Source of the DNA: Deinandra increscens subsp. villosa
Lineage: Eukaryota; Streptophyta; Magnoliopsida; Asterales; Asteraceae
Direction: 5' to 3'
Assembly (NCBI GenBank): GCA_039602395.1
Contig: JBCNJP010000007.1
Span: 122,546,957-122,610,956 of the forward strand
DNA length: 64,000 nt
The notes beneath the pieces are model-generated. The model saw only the letters and a program-made list of their open reading frames with translations. It was not told where the DNA came from and made no database searches. Made by a program: the position numbers and the translations under genes. This document shows positions 12,339-24,171 of this stretch, in pieces (the first letter of the stretch is position 1; each line of letters begins with the position of its first letter).

Positions 12339-12755
12339 GGTGCAATTTGTTTTTTAAGAGGTAAATTGTATGAAGTTTGCGGACCACATCTGCAGACGTC
12401 TATAAAAGAAAAAGTGGCCCAAACCCCTGTAGTCTGTAAGAAGAAGACTGTTTGTATTTTAAATTCTGCAGACCGCCGGTGGAAGGGGTGACGGGATGGA
12501 GGACGACTGCCAATGGAGAGCGTCGGTCGGTGCAGGACGACCGCTGGTGGAAGGGGGGCGACGGGTTGGAGTCTGAGATAAGAAGAAAATGTTAAAAGAT
12601 GTTACAAGTGGTTGGGCCACATCTGCACCAAGAAGAGCATGTGCATAAATTTTTTAATAAAACGTTTTCGAAAAAATAAACAGTCTGCAGATCTAAATGT
12701 CTGTACGGTAGACATAAGAGGACAACATGAGTTTTTTAAGAAAACAAACACCACC
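12339..12755. mobile_element. PIF/Harbinger-like MITE, 417 bp
   Basis: The left end is GGTGCAATTTGTTTTTTAAG; the right end reverse-complemented is GGTGGTGTTTGTTTTCTTAA. TAA flanks both sides (12336-12338 and 12756-12758). Inverted words continue inward (ctgcagacgtc... against ...tctgcagatct). The centre (12465-12560) is GC-rich and holds two diverged direct copies of ccgstggaaggggkgrcgggwtgga. Confidence 0.75.
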
Positions 12756-12758
12756 TAA

Positions 12759-13506
12759 AAAACATTAGCGTAAAGGATGTAATATGAAATAAAGTGTTAA
12801 CATAAAAGATCATTATAGCATATTTTTTGAACATAAAGGAGACATGTTAAATTTGTATAAATGTAAAGAATGTTTTTGTAATTTTGTCTAATACATATGA
12901 GAAAGAGAAGAATGTCATTTTTTTTTTGAATTTTAAGATCATAACTAATTACAACTTTTAACACATCTACGTTTACATACTTCAATAAATTATTATAATT
13001 GTTTTCATATGTCATTTTTACATTCATTTCATCTTATTTTTTCTGTATCTCTCTTTTATTAAATACCAACCTTCTTATCTATTAAATATTATTTATTATT
13101 TTATAATTTTCTTTAAATACTTATTATGTGTTATTCAAAAACGGTTGATGATATCTAATAGACAATGGTTGATGACATCTAATAGACAAATCTTTATAAA
13201 ATTTATTGTTTATAATAATTTGCATTTATTTAACAATGTAATATATGAGCTCTAACATAATATGCTATAATCTTTTAAATTAATGAGTAATAAACATCAT
13301 AATAACTGAAAGTTAACGTGGAACCAAATTTTTTTCCATTTGTTCTTTTATAACTTTTAAATATGACGTTTTAATTTTTTTTTATATACCGTTATGAGTT
13401 TAATTTATCGACGTTTTGATGTAAATTTGATTCAAATCGGAGGTGTGATATTAAATGTACAAGTAATTACAAGCACAAGCGTACAATCCGCCAAATAAAG
13501 TTATAG
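12759..13506. other. intergenic, AT-rich
   Basis: No gene was seen. There is a small direct repeat, ggttgatgayatctaatagaca, in two tandem copies at about 13143-13188. Confidence 0.45.
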
Positions 13507-13713
13507 TTTTTTTCTTGAACAACAAATTTGGATCATTGACGGGGACATTATACCATCCACCCGATCATCTCCAATCCCCATTAGAAGGAAACTCACCACT
13601 GGTGAGAAAAACCCCCTGGTCCAACTTGTAACCCTTGTTACAAGTGGGACTTGAACCCAAGACTTCAAGGTAAAGGGTCATATACCTTTGCCATTAGGCT
13701 AAGCTAAATGACC
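13507..13713 (-). mobile_element. tRNA-derived SINE, reverse orientation
   Basis: Read on the minus strand, it starts tcatttagcttagcctaatgg (box A-like) and carries gggttcaagtccc (box B) about 40 bp later. It continues through ccagggggtttttctcaccagtggtgag and ends aatttgttgttcaag before a T/A-rich tail. The same body and tail recur at 53616-53750, and the tail recurs at 41465 and 49277, which defines a family within this window. Confidence 0.65.
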
Positions 13714-14099
13714 AGTACACATATAAATCCCCATCACATCGCGGGCAAATCCCTCTAGTATTTATAAAGTAAATGTTTAAATAGTAACTTGTTACGTCTT
13801 AAATTATTTAAAACTTAATAAAGTGACATTCAACTTTTTTTTATATAAAAGAATTGTATATTCTTATTTTGATCAAATTACGGTAACAAGTCATTATATT
13901 AAATATATTTTTTAAAGTGCATAAAATTATAGTAAAACTTGATTGAGAAAGTGAGAAACTATCTTGTGTTTTCTAAACATGTTTAGGGTTAAAATTATAG
14001 GACTTTAGCACAAAACAAAAGCTATTTTATATATGGTATTTATTGAAGTTAATCCTAAAACTTGATTTTTTTTAAACGTTCAACTAAGACTATTTATAC

Positions 14100-14395
14100 C
14101 GGTTGAGCTTAATCTTAGAAAAAATCACATTCGTAAGCGGTCGGGTGAAAAACTGGCAAGTGGTATGGCCAAGGAGGGGGAATATGCCCAATTGGTTAGG
14201 GCTATTTGCTGTTGGGCCCATGGTTGAATATTTGTGGGCTGTGGTGCAACACAAACAGGAGCAGAAGGCGACCAGGGTTGAGGGTTCCATGATGGGCGAT
14301 AATTTCCTGTGGATCATCATGGCAATCCCTTCGTAAGCTTCGGGAGGGCCGACGATGAGTTGAAGCACAAGGCGTTGATTTGATACGACTGATCC
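14100..14395 (-). pseudogene. Ty1/copia gag (UBN2-type) fragment
   Basis: The minus strand reads VSNQRLVLQLIVGPPEAYEG, closely matching the conserved copia gag segment that usually reads (V)xDQRLVLQLVxGLPxxYxG. After a frame change the same strand reads NYRPSWNPQPWSPSAP and QPWAQQQ, the proline/tryptophan/glutamine-rich linker found downstream of gag in copia polyproteins. Everything between and the rest of the polyprotein is missing, so this is a truncated, frameshifted relic. No LTR was found next to it. Confidence 0.65.
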
Positions 14396-14480
14396 GATAA
14401 CATTTTCAAGGCCTGACAGTAAGCATTACAATTAGAATAATTAGCAAGCTTCGTGGTTACCAGATGTCGTGATAATATTC

Positions 14481-16090
14481 TTATCCCCTTTGCTTTAGTA
14501 CACCGTATATGTTGAAGTATTGCACCAAATCATTAGCGTATAAATAAAAATCAATTATATATGATGATCTTCGTTTTCTTTTAACAGCAAATTTTTACCC
14601 TATTTGTTCACTCCGAGACTTAGATCCTCAACCTTTTAACAATGACACCTTATTAGTCATCAAAATACCATTGAACTAGAATATATCAATATGAGCGTCA
14701 TAAGTTGGGTTGATCTCTTGTTTTCTACTCGGAAGTCGTGCCCCTTGATAGCAACATCCAATTTTGCAATACAATCCTTCAATGTCATATGTCCACCAAC
14801 CACCTTTCACCCATCTTAACTTATCTTTAAATTTAGTAAAAGTGTTCGAAGAACAAGAAACACCATCACCATTCCACACATAAAAAACGATACGGTTGAA
14901 CCCATCCACCGCTAGCCACGAGTAAAAGTTAACTTAAGAATATATAATAAGCCAAAACGTGTTATCATGTAACTCCTACATAAGCGATGGTACGTGATAA
15001 TGCTAACGGTCATTAAAGATGTATAATGATTTAAGAGTGTGATAAAATATTTTTAACTATTATTGATCTTTCTCATTAATTATTTTCTATATGCATATTT
15101 AGTTTTTAATAATTATTTTTCAACTCATACATATTTTAATAGTAAAACATAAACAAAACATTATTACATTATTTTTCACACCATGTTCGAAATAATTACA
15201 TGCCATATTTCTTCCTAATATCTTATTTTAACTTCTTAGTATTTTCACGATCCGACTACATATAAAAAAAGCTGTATACTCTTACCACTTGACTGAGGAG
15301 TACACCACTTATTAACTTCTCACTACGATGGAGACTTCCTCTTAATACAAGATTTTAAGATATTAAAGGATCTAATCTTGTTTGATCACATATTAAAAGT
15401 TAAGAGGGAGATTTAAAAGTTATCTAGTAGGTTTAATTATTTTTCAAATATGTTCATCTATTTATTTGAATGTTTAGAAAGTAAAAATTGTAATCAAAGT
15501 TTTATAAATAAACAGAAAAATCGATCTTGGTTGAGATCAAGTAATCTTGTGTTTGATTTTGGGCAACAGATATTAAACGCTAACAATGGTACTCCTTGAT
15601 TATGTTCCAACAAATAGACATGATTAAACTTACATGTAACTGGTTATAAAAAGAAAAATTATAGGCCCAAATATATAAAGGAGCCCAAATTTCTTTCACT
15701 CCACTTGAAAGCCCATTCAATCAAATTTCAGAAAATTTGGAAGTGTGAATATGAACTAGGTTTACATTTGGTGGCAGAGTGAGTGGGAGAAAATTTCCAA
15801 TTGGGCGACTCATTTTTAGTCCTCGGATTCTTATCTAACGGACATGAAATTTCAGCTTGGGTCACTTGTGTCACATAATAAAAACGACACGTTAAGGTTA
15901 TGTGTACTAGGCATTAAAGCTTTTAATCGTGCCTCTTCAATATTATCCCTTGGGGCATTATGAGGACAAAAATCTGATGACTCACGAAGGCCATGGCGTC
16001 TCTTAATTTGACCCAAAATAAAAACTAGATGTTCTAACGGCTATGACTAGATTTTCAATTTTTTCATAAACTTTCTTCATCTATAAATAC
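14481..16090. other. intergenic, nothing recognised
   Basis: AT-rich, with only short open frames. No RNA gene, no paired repeat ends and no domain was seen. Confidence 0.45.
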
Positions 16091-16106
16091 TAACAAGATG
16101 TCGCTA

Positions 16107-16247
16107 CCCGCGCGCTGCCGCGGTGGCTGGTAGATCGTTTTTTTAACGCTAAACATTAAAAGATTTATTAAAAACGAAAATAAAACAATTCGACTGGATA
16201 GGTGTTGGTGTTATTGCATAGATGTTGCGATCCGCGCGTTACGGCGG
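16107..16247. repeat. two GC-rich palindromic motifs in AT-rich DNA
   Basis: cccgcgcgctgccgcgg (16107-16123) and ccgcgcgttacggcgg (16232-16247) are imperfect palindromes in very AT-rich surroundings. The first recurs base for base at 42029-42045 inside a Mutator-like element. They may be terminal hairpins of a transposon family; no second end or target-site duplication was fixed here. Confidence 0.5.
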
Positions 16248-18160
16248 ATGTTGTTCAATTGTGTGTTTTGTATCCCGCTACATTGTCACTGGAAGTGAAG
16301 CGTTAACCAAATCTATCAAATATATACGTCTTGATAATTTGGTTGCATATCAAAATAATCACAAAAAAGTGAAGATACATTCGGAAATAATTCGCACACA
16401 GTTACATGGGAATCTTTGGATTTCATTGTCTTGGGCGTAGCTATTTTAGCCTTTCCAATATAATAACGCGCTGGGTTTCTTTCTTCATCTACATAATCAA
16501 GTATAAAATTAAATTTTAACATGTTGTAAATGCAATTACCTGTCTCATCAAGGACCATTGCTTTATTCATCTACATAATCAAGTATAAAATCAATTTCTT
16601 TTACACAAAGCAAAATCTCAAAGTTAAAAAGATATGATAAAAGTTTACCTGCTATATATCTATGGGATTTCAGCATCTTTGTAGAACCCTTTAAGGTTGC
16701 AATGATTCAACTTGCCAATTTCATCTGCAAATAATAATTAACATGAAAACAAAAACTTACATTTAATCAAACAGTTCATCTACCTAAATAAAAAGAAGTT
16801 CCTTAACCTTCACTTCATTTAAATTAGCAATCTTGCAAGGTGATTTGGGATACTCCCCTCACAATCCATCTAAAATCACATTCCAGGTAAAGGAGGCAAA
16901 AAGCTTTAGATACCTATTAAGAGGCAATAATCACTTTTACATAGGAGCAGCATAATTTTTCTTTTGAAATACTCAAATGGCAAACACAAAGAGCCTAGAA
17001 GAAACTCCACACAAAGACCTCAGAATAAAACCCAAACCCAAATCCACCCATCCCACACAATTGTTAGTTAGATCACAATTGTAAACAACAACATAGAAGG
17101 GCAGCGATTACATACACCATAACTCAAAAATAGAAACCCAAAAAACAAAAACAACATAAGGAACTTACCTTAAATCAAACACAATAACCTTCACACAGCA
17201 ATTTCAGTACCTGTAGTCCATAAAAAAAACCGAATCAGGCACATAGACAGGATAAAAGAAAGCGCATGCATAAGAGCATTTATACAAACACCTGCAAGGC
17301 GCCAACCTATAAGCAAACACTCAGACACACCCATGAAATTTAAACACCCAAAACGACTTCGTAAACAGAGAAACATTCTAAAACGAAACCGTCAGACCAC
17401 CGAAGAAAGACATAAGCCAGGAAGCCTGTAAGATTTTACGTACAGGAATGGAAAAACGAAGAATGACTCGAACTGGTAAGCACATTCGCATGTAAGACTC
17501 AACCAAAGGATTACGCACGACATGAAGGATGAACCAAAGAAAGACGAATCAAAGAGCAAAGAAAACGGAGCAGAGTTACAGAGAAAAGGAAGAGAGCCGG
17601 TCATATAAGGTGAGTAAACCAACCTCTTTCAACGCAAGCCATACCCAAGGACAGCGACTACATCAGAAACAGTGATTGAGCACTATAACTGTTAAGAAGA
17701 AAAGCACGCTAAACAGGGGTCATGATGGCGCAGGAAGGCGTTGGTAGGTCGGTACACGTAAAAAAGCATGCGGCGCTGGTGGTTGATGTCGGATATGTAC
17801 TAGATACAATTCTTTAATAGAGAGGGTATATTTTAATCAAATCTAATGCATTTGAATTGAATTTTGAATAGAATAATAAGAAATATTACATATCAGTTGT
17901 ATTATGTAAAGAGGTATAAATAATTTTATACAATTTAACCACACATACTTCTTTTACTTCCTCTACATTTCTAAATCTTTTAAACTTTCTATCAAACACG
18001 TTTCCCCACGATTCACATACGACATTCCAAACAACCGTGTTTCCAACCACCTCAGTAGGTTGGTGACAACGAGCAACCACCGCAACAAGAAACCGAAGAC
18101 CTCTTTCATTATGTTGCATCATTGGCACCACGTCAACAACAAGCGTACGGATTTCCACAA
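16248..18160. other. intergenic, probable transposon body, unassigned
   Basis: The strands differ in composition (C/A-rich on plus from 16980 to 17640), and the segment 17700-17815 is GC-richer. Short open frames on both strands have no recognised domain. The sequence could belong to a non-autonomous element that starts at the GC-rich motif near 16107, but that is inference. Confidence 0.3.
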
Positions 18161-18199
18161 GGATACAGGTATAACACTTTTAGTCAACTAGCCTCTTCT

Positions 18200-19210
18200 T
18201 AACCATTTCCATCGTCTCAACAATTTCAATCCTCTCAACCTTATCAACCTTTTCAACCGGTGGCATCCGAAGTGGTGCCCGAAACACAAGCCGAAGCGTC
18301 ACAACCAAGAAAACAATGGCCACATAAAAAGGACCAACCGGCTCGGAGTAGAAAAATGTTCAACTTGAAATACCGATGAGGAGTTTGCGTTTGCTGGAGT
18401 TTAGCTAGACGTGTTGGAGGGCCCTGTTATGGGTAATTTGTTTAATTTATTTTTTAAACATTTATATTTATAGTTTACTAATTTATTCATGTTTTCCCCA
18501 TTTTCAGCAACACAATCAAGATAAGCCGATTTGAACAAAGGTTCAACGAACATTCTACGAGCAACCCGGAAGGGAGGAATACCGGCTGCATGGCTCGTTA
18601 TCGAAAAAATGGACGGGTATGAACACGAAGTTCCAATTTTTCAACGGCAATTACGAGCGTATGCGTCGCGGTTGAGCGGGCGGCCAAAGCAATATGGACG
18701 TTCATGATAAAGCTTTGCTCGAGTATCAAGGGAGTCGAGGCGCGTTGCTATACCTCAAGTGTTGGAAATTACTTCACAAAAGTCCCAAGTGGGGCGAGCA
18801 AGCGAACATCACAACAAGGACTAGACGACCATAAGAAAACTCAAGAACGTTGTCTTCGAGGTAGCCCGAGAGTCAAACTTTGAACGTTTAACCTAAACGT
18901 ATCCGAGGAAGAGGAGGAAGCTCCACAGGCTGAGTAGGAGATTCAAGACCCTGTGGTCGGAACTACTCTAAGGGGGAATGACCGGCTTCGTCATCCAGCA
19001 ATGCTCTCGTGCCTGACAAACATTTCATCGAGCTTAACACAAAACTCGACTGATTACTTTTGTTGAAGGAGAAACAACTTGAACTCTGCAGACACGCCAA
19101 ATGGAGGACTTAGAGCAACAAGACAAACAGCTCCCAGATGACGAACCACAACGGTCAATGACAATACTCGTGAGAAAAAGGATTAAGCGACAATATAATC
19201 TCCTATAGTC
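18200..19210 (+). pseudogene. degenerate PIF/Harbinger ORF1-like (Myb/SANT trihelix) gene
   Basis: The plus strand gives pieces in order: a Q/P-rich leader (QPYQPFQPVASEVV), then EEFAFAGV-stop-LDVLEGPVMGN, which matches the start of the SANT-like domain (usually EEFALARAWLDVSEDPxxGN). An intron-like AT stretch ends in cag near 18508. Then come RTFYEQPGREEYRLHGSLSK, KKWTGMNTKFQFFNGNYERM, EYQGSRGALLYLKCWKLL and HKSPKWGEQ, the NAM-associated C-terminal part of these transposon proteins. Later text (19060-19150) resembles the lysine/glutamate-rich tail. Several in-frame stops and frame changes make it non-functional. In PIF/Harbinger elements this protein works with the DDE transposase, which is absent here. 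Confidence 0.65.
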
Positions 19211-19705
19211 TTTTTTAGAATTGTTTCTTTTTTTCAAAATTAAATTATGTAATTTTTTTATTTAATGTAATTTTGTTGGTTTATTTGCCTATTTATACTA
19301 AAAAAAAATGTATAATTATAGAGGAGAGACTTTATGGTTCACCTAAATGTCATAAAGCCTTGTGATGACTAGACTGCCAAATGACAATTCACCTCCCATG
19401 TAGAAGTTTTATAACTGCACATAGCTTAGTAAAAATATATTGTCACTAAAAACGTAAAATAAATATAAAATGACATTAGAAAGGTTACGTTTATAATTTT
19501 TACCTACAAGTTTTCATCTTTAAAAAACGTTTAGTTGCACCTTCAATTAACCATGTGCAAAGGACTCTTTTTCAGTATAACAAAATCAAATGTAAGAATT
19601 GTTCATATATCATCACCCATCTGATATTTGATTTTGTGCATACATGCTTAGCTAAAGAATAATTTCTCTCAGCTACTTGTCGTTGCAACTTGCAACCACT
19701 AAAAC

Positions 19706-20308
19706 CAGGGGTGGCCCGGGGCATAGGCGGAGTGGGCGACCGCCTAGGGCTCGGGATTTCAGAGGGCCCGGATTTTTCTAAAAAAATTATATATAATATA
19801 TATGTGTGTTTTTAGTGATTTTAAGAAACATTGTGCAAAATGATTATGAACTGCTCTCTATTCCAGCCGGTTTGGGAAGTGGTGTTTAAGATGAAGATCT
19901 CACAGTTTCGAGACTAGCTATTTTGGTTTTTCCTTCTTTTTAAGCAGTCCAATTTTCTAATGTCTTAAAGTTAGGGACCTTTTTGTAAACTCAAAAAACT
20001 TTCTTTTTCAACCCAAAATCACAAACATAGTGCATTTTCTTTTTTGAAGCAATTCAATTTTGTAATATTTTAAAGTTGAGGACCCTTTTTGTAACTTTGA
20101 AAACTTACCTTTTTTTAAACCGAATCCAAACAAACGCAAATCTTCAACACAAAACTATACAACGACCAAAAAGTCAACAAACTTTTTACTCTCTTCTTCA
20201 GTCATTCTTCCGTTTATATATGCGTTTTTTGTTTTATATTATAAAGGGTCTAATCTTTTATCTCGTTTAAGACTCAAAATTTTTTTAAAGTTCTTGGAGC
20301 CGCTCCTA
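19706..20308. mobile_element. hAT-type MITE, 603 bp, perfect 8-bp target duplication
   Basis: The left end is CAGGGGTGGCCCGGGG; the right end reverse-complemented is TAGGAGCGGCTCC. Both are flanked by ACTAAAAC (19698-19705 and 20309-20316), a perfect 8-bp duplication. The interior has no coding content but contains a diverged internal duplication (ccaattttctaatgtcttaaagttagggacc near 19950 against caattttgtaatattttaaagttgaggacc near 20050). Confidence 0.85.
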
Positions 20309-20316
20309 ACTAAAAC

Positions 20317-22550
20317 TATTGATAACTTCTATAAACGATAAACGAATAGATATAATCAATATATTTTCTTGTTTCCACCATCTTTTAACAAAATCATATA
20401 TATCATTCATGAATTATGAATTATGATGGCAAAACTTGTATCTTCTTTCATATTAGTAATGCACTGGCCAAGTGGATACCTAAGTTTGTCTTTATCCCTA
20501 AAATCAAAATCATATGGATAGAGCTTGGTCAACTTTTGTATCTTTGTTAGATTAAAATCATGAAAATTAATTTCCTTCACGTAAACAATTCGGAGGTTAC
20601 CTCATGAATATGTTGTCTAACTCTTGGATTTTGCATATTTTAACATCATGTTGAAATTATCAAACCCATAATAAAGGCAACTTGTAAGGCTAGTTTTTTC
20701 TTCTTTATTATTTCGGATCAACGTGCTCAATATTCATGTTAACCATTTCAATCTCATAATTTTAATAAAAAGATAGGGCAACTTAAAAAAGGGAATCATA
20801 ACCTTTAAATCAGGAATAAGTGTTTCTTATATTTGAATGCTTTTAAAACATCTTTTTAACTGGACTATAAGCCCATAATGGTCTAATTCTTTTAAAGAAG
20901 ATTTGTAGGCAATTAAGACAAGTTTCATTCAACATCAAATTTCAAGTTTTAATCACAAATTTAGTCACTTAACTATAATTTTCAAGTTTTAATCACCAGT
21001 TTAATCAAGAATAAGTGTATCTTATATTTAAATGCTTTTAAAAAAAATCTTATTAACTCAACTATAAGCAGACCTTCAACATTAATTTTATAAAATTTCT
21101 TATAATAATCACCTATAATTTCAAGTTTTCAATTAATAATAAAAACATGATTAAAGTTGGAATATGGGAAAAAGCATAAACCAAGGTTGTGTTGGGGACT
21201 GGTTGTGGTACTAGTGTGGTGGATGAATTTCACTTAGGCATAGGACAATTTTAGTGAGTGGCATTGCTTTAGAGATTATCATATCAAAGAACAAACAACC
21301 GGAAAAAAAAGGACTTGAAAAGAAACAAAAAGGCTATTGCGAAAAGATTCGAACCTTGATAGGGGTGAAATTTGCAAATCAACTGTGGTCACTCCAATTT
21401 CCTTTACACACAAGCTTGCTACATAAAACTAAATATTCAAAGACTACCGCTTGACCACGGTCCCCGGCTTTCGCAGTCTCTCTTTATTATATCTATATAT
21501 CTCATCTCTCGATCTACAGATCTAAGATATTGCTGCCTGACAGTCTCGACACAGCGTCACATGACCACGATCACCGGTTGTCGAGTTACTTATTTTCTCA
21601 GCAGCTTCTCTTCTCTCTCTTCTACCTCGTCATAGCCGACTAAGATGGAACAGATGCTTGATTGGGATCTAGCCATCATGATTATTATTATGGAAACCAA
21701 GACCCAAAACCATTATTAATCGATTAGGTTACAATATATAGAGATGTTAAGTATCCCAACAACCTTATTGATCCTCTAAGCTCAACCCTAATAATAATCA
21801 ATCCTAAATCTAATAATATACTCTAATACTAAAGATAACTAGGGTGATTTGACCCATGCAATTGCACTTAATTAGCTCAGCCTTTGTTTACATTAACCAA
21901 AAACGCTGAAGACAAAGAAATAACCTCACCCTTCCCACTGGTATGAGTTTGGACTTTGGGTGTTTCAACTTGGTGCTTGACATAAAATGTGGTTGAATAT
22001 ACACATTAACAAAAACAAAACAAAAGTACGTCTTGCTTTAAAAACATTTCTTAAATCTATTGTAAATGCCCTGGTTTAAAATACCCAAAAGTCCATTTCT
22101 AAGACACTATACAACTTGACCCCTAACTCCTAAGGCCCTAACTATATAGTCCCTAAAGTTCAATTTTAACATTAACTTTTCGTGTTTGTTGTTTCGAAGG
22201 TGTAGTTTACGTCTCTATTTTTAACTGAGCTTTAACAAATCTGATAAGGCAGCCTTAAGTGTAGAGGCAACTTTTTATGACCTGGAGTCCGGAACCCCGT
22301 GTTGATAAATGTGGCTTTGAATCAAATCTGGGATATGGGAAATTATATCTGGATATTCAACGCAAAAATTATCAAAACACTAAACGAAACTCAGTTTTTA
22401 GCTATTAAAAGATGCAAATTGCCTTTGAGGAGTTTACCGATTGGTGATTTCCGTTGAATACTCAAAAGACTGTTGGCCTCATTTGAGAATTAGGGCAAGA
22501 TAGTGCATGGTGGTGGTAGATTGGAGAAGATGAAGATGTCTAGATGAGAG
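20317..22550. other. intergenic, nothing firm recognised
   Basis: AT-rich, with a degraded internal repeat around 20810-21130 (aataagtgtwtcttatattt and ttcaagttttaatcac each occur twice). A CT-rich segment at 21440-21640 is followed by a short reading frame (MEQMLDWDLAIM...) at about 21645; nothing supports it as a gene. Confidence 0.4.
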
Positions 22551-22553
22551 AGA

Positions 22554-23261
22554 CACTAGTACAAATGTGACCAAATAGTGCGGTTAAAATAGCCAATTGT
22601 TGCGGTTTTAAACCCACAATATTTGACCGCCCACCATTTGCTACATGACCAAATGCTACGGTTCCATGTAGAGCAATGTCACAGTTTCCAAACCGCAGTA
22701 TTTGCTATTTTGTGGTAAAAGAAAAATATATTTTGTTTTTGCATATTTTGAAAATACCAATATAATTTCCCCAATAATCATACTGTTGGAATTTATGCGT
22801 AAAACGATTATGACTAATCGTCACACAATTAGAAGCATTCGCCGTCTGTTCCCAGGGTACACCGGTTCAAAGCAGCGTGTACTGCCGGACTATGATCCTT
22901 GCCTGAAACGAGAACGGAATGTTGCAGCAGCAACTGTGATCAGCAAAAGCGAATGATGTGTGTATGGAGCATATGGTGTAACCATTCACGAAAATCTCTT
23001 CATGTATATATATACATGAAGAGTTGTACACACCAAAGGTTGCAATTATTATCACCGCTTTATTGACTTTGTGACCTCGAACCTACTTAAGAACTCAAAC
23101 AAATTAACTGTAAGTATATATACCAATCATGACATTTTCAAGTATTATGAATCACAAATAAAAGTTCTTACATTAACACATACTTACCATATACGCTAAA
23201 TTACCATAGAAGCATGACATTCACAAATCATCTTTATCTGTTGCTCATTTGTGTACTAGTG
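22554..23261. mobile_element. small non-autonomous CACTA (En/Spm) element, 708 bp
   Basis: The left end is CACTAGTACAAATGTG; the right end reverse-complemented is CACTAGTACACAAATGAG. The flanks are AGA at 22551-22553 and 23262-23264, the 3-bp duplication expected of CACTA. The left subterminal region has repeated words tgcggtt, accgc and gaccaaat, as is usual for transposase binding. The interior has no transposase coding. Confidence 0.82.
22996..23023. repeat. perfect 28-bp palindrome
   Basis: ctcttcatgtatat is followed directly by its exact reverse complement, inside the CACTA element 22554-23261. A single strand would form a 14-bp stem with no spacer. Confidence 0.9.
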
Positions 23262-23264
23262 AGA

Positions 23265-24171
23265 CTGGTTAACACTTTTCATCCTAAAAAATGAAAGATA
23301 TTTTAGTACTTTTATCAAAACCTAACACGTTGTTAAAAATCAAGTTAAAAATATAGACTTAAACTTTCGAAAAGCACAAACACTAATATTGTTAAAGAAA
23401 ACTTTATGAATGTAACATGACAATTTCGCTAAACCACATAAACGTAAAATACACTTTACTCAAAAAAAAAAAAGTTTATAAAAACGTGTGTATATGTTCA
23501 AGAGATTCATCTAAGAACACATTTACTAGATATTAGCACATAGCTAAGTGAGAATACATACGTACACGTACATGTTGCCCAATTAGTCAAACTCAAGACA
23601 CAAAACAAAACTCGAGAATTTGTGGTCTGGTTTATGATAGCGTATAACCATTAGGGTTTCGTCACTCTATGGATATATTCTGAGAGATACATATCATTTA
23701 CTAAAATTTGTTTGCTTTATAGTGTAATTCGTCATCCCTACGATATCACACGTAACTGAATAGGAATCTAATTTATATATACGTGTGGAGATTAGGTAGT
23801 CGTGCCAATTATTAATCTGAAAAGAAAGTTAGTTATTAAAACGCCGCTTGATAAATGAACATATTTTCACATGTGCATTTAGGCATCAACCGCCCCACAT
23901 GGGTCGTTTTCGTTAATTATCCCCCCACCGTATAATCCCAACCCACCACCGCTTTGTGTGGCCGGCGCTACTTCTCCTCCATTACCCAATTAAAAAAATT
24001 AAATAAAATAAATAATAATAATAACCGATACACAAGAAAAGTTCATAAAATCCCAGTTTCAGTAATCAATGAATAAAATCAATCGTGTAGAATTGTAGAT
24101 AGAAACAACAAACAATATATCTTTACATTAATTAATCATCAACCTAATATAAACAATTACAAAAGGGTGAT
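23265..24171. other. intergenic and probable 3' UTR of the zinc-finger gene
   Basis: No gene was seen. The part nearest 24171 (24000-24171) is AT-rich with several AATAAA/ATTAAT-like words on the minus strand and probably contains the 3' UTR and poly(A) site of the ZAT-like gene. Confidence 0.45.

Noticed and set aside
21645..21710. Short peptide starting MEQMLDWDLAIM as a possible micropeptide gene
   Set aside because: About twenty codons after a CT-rich stretch, with no conservation evidence or recognised family.
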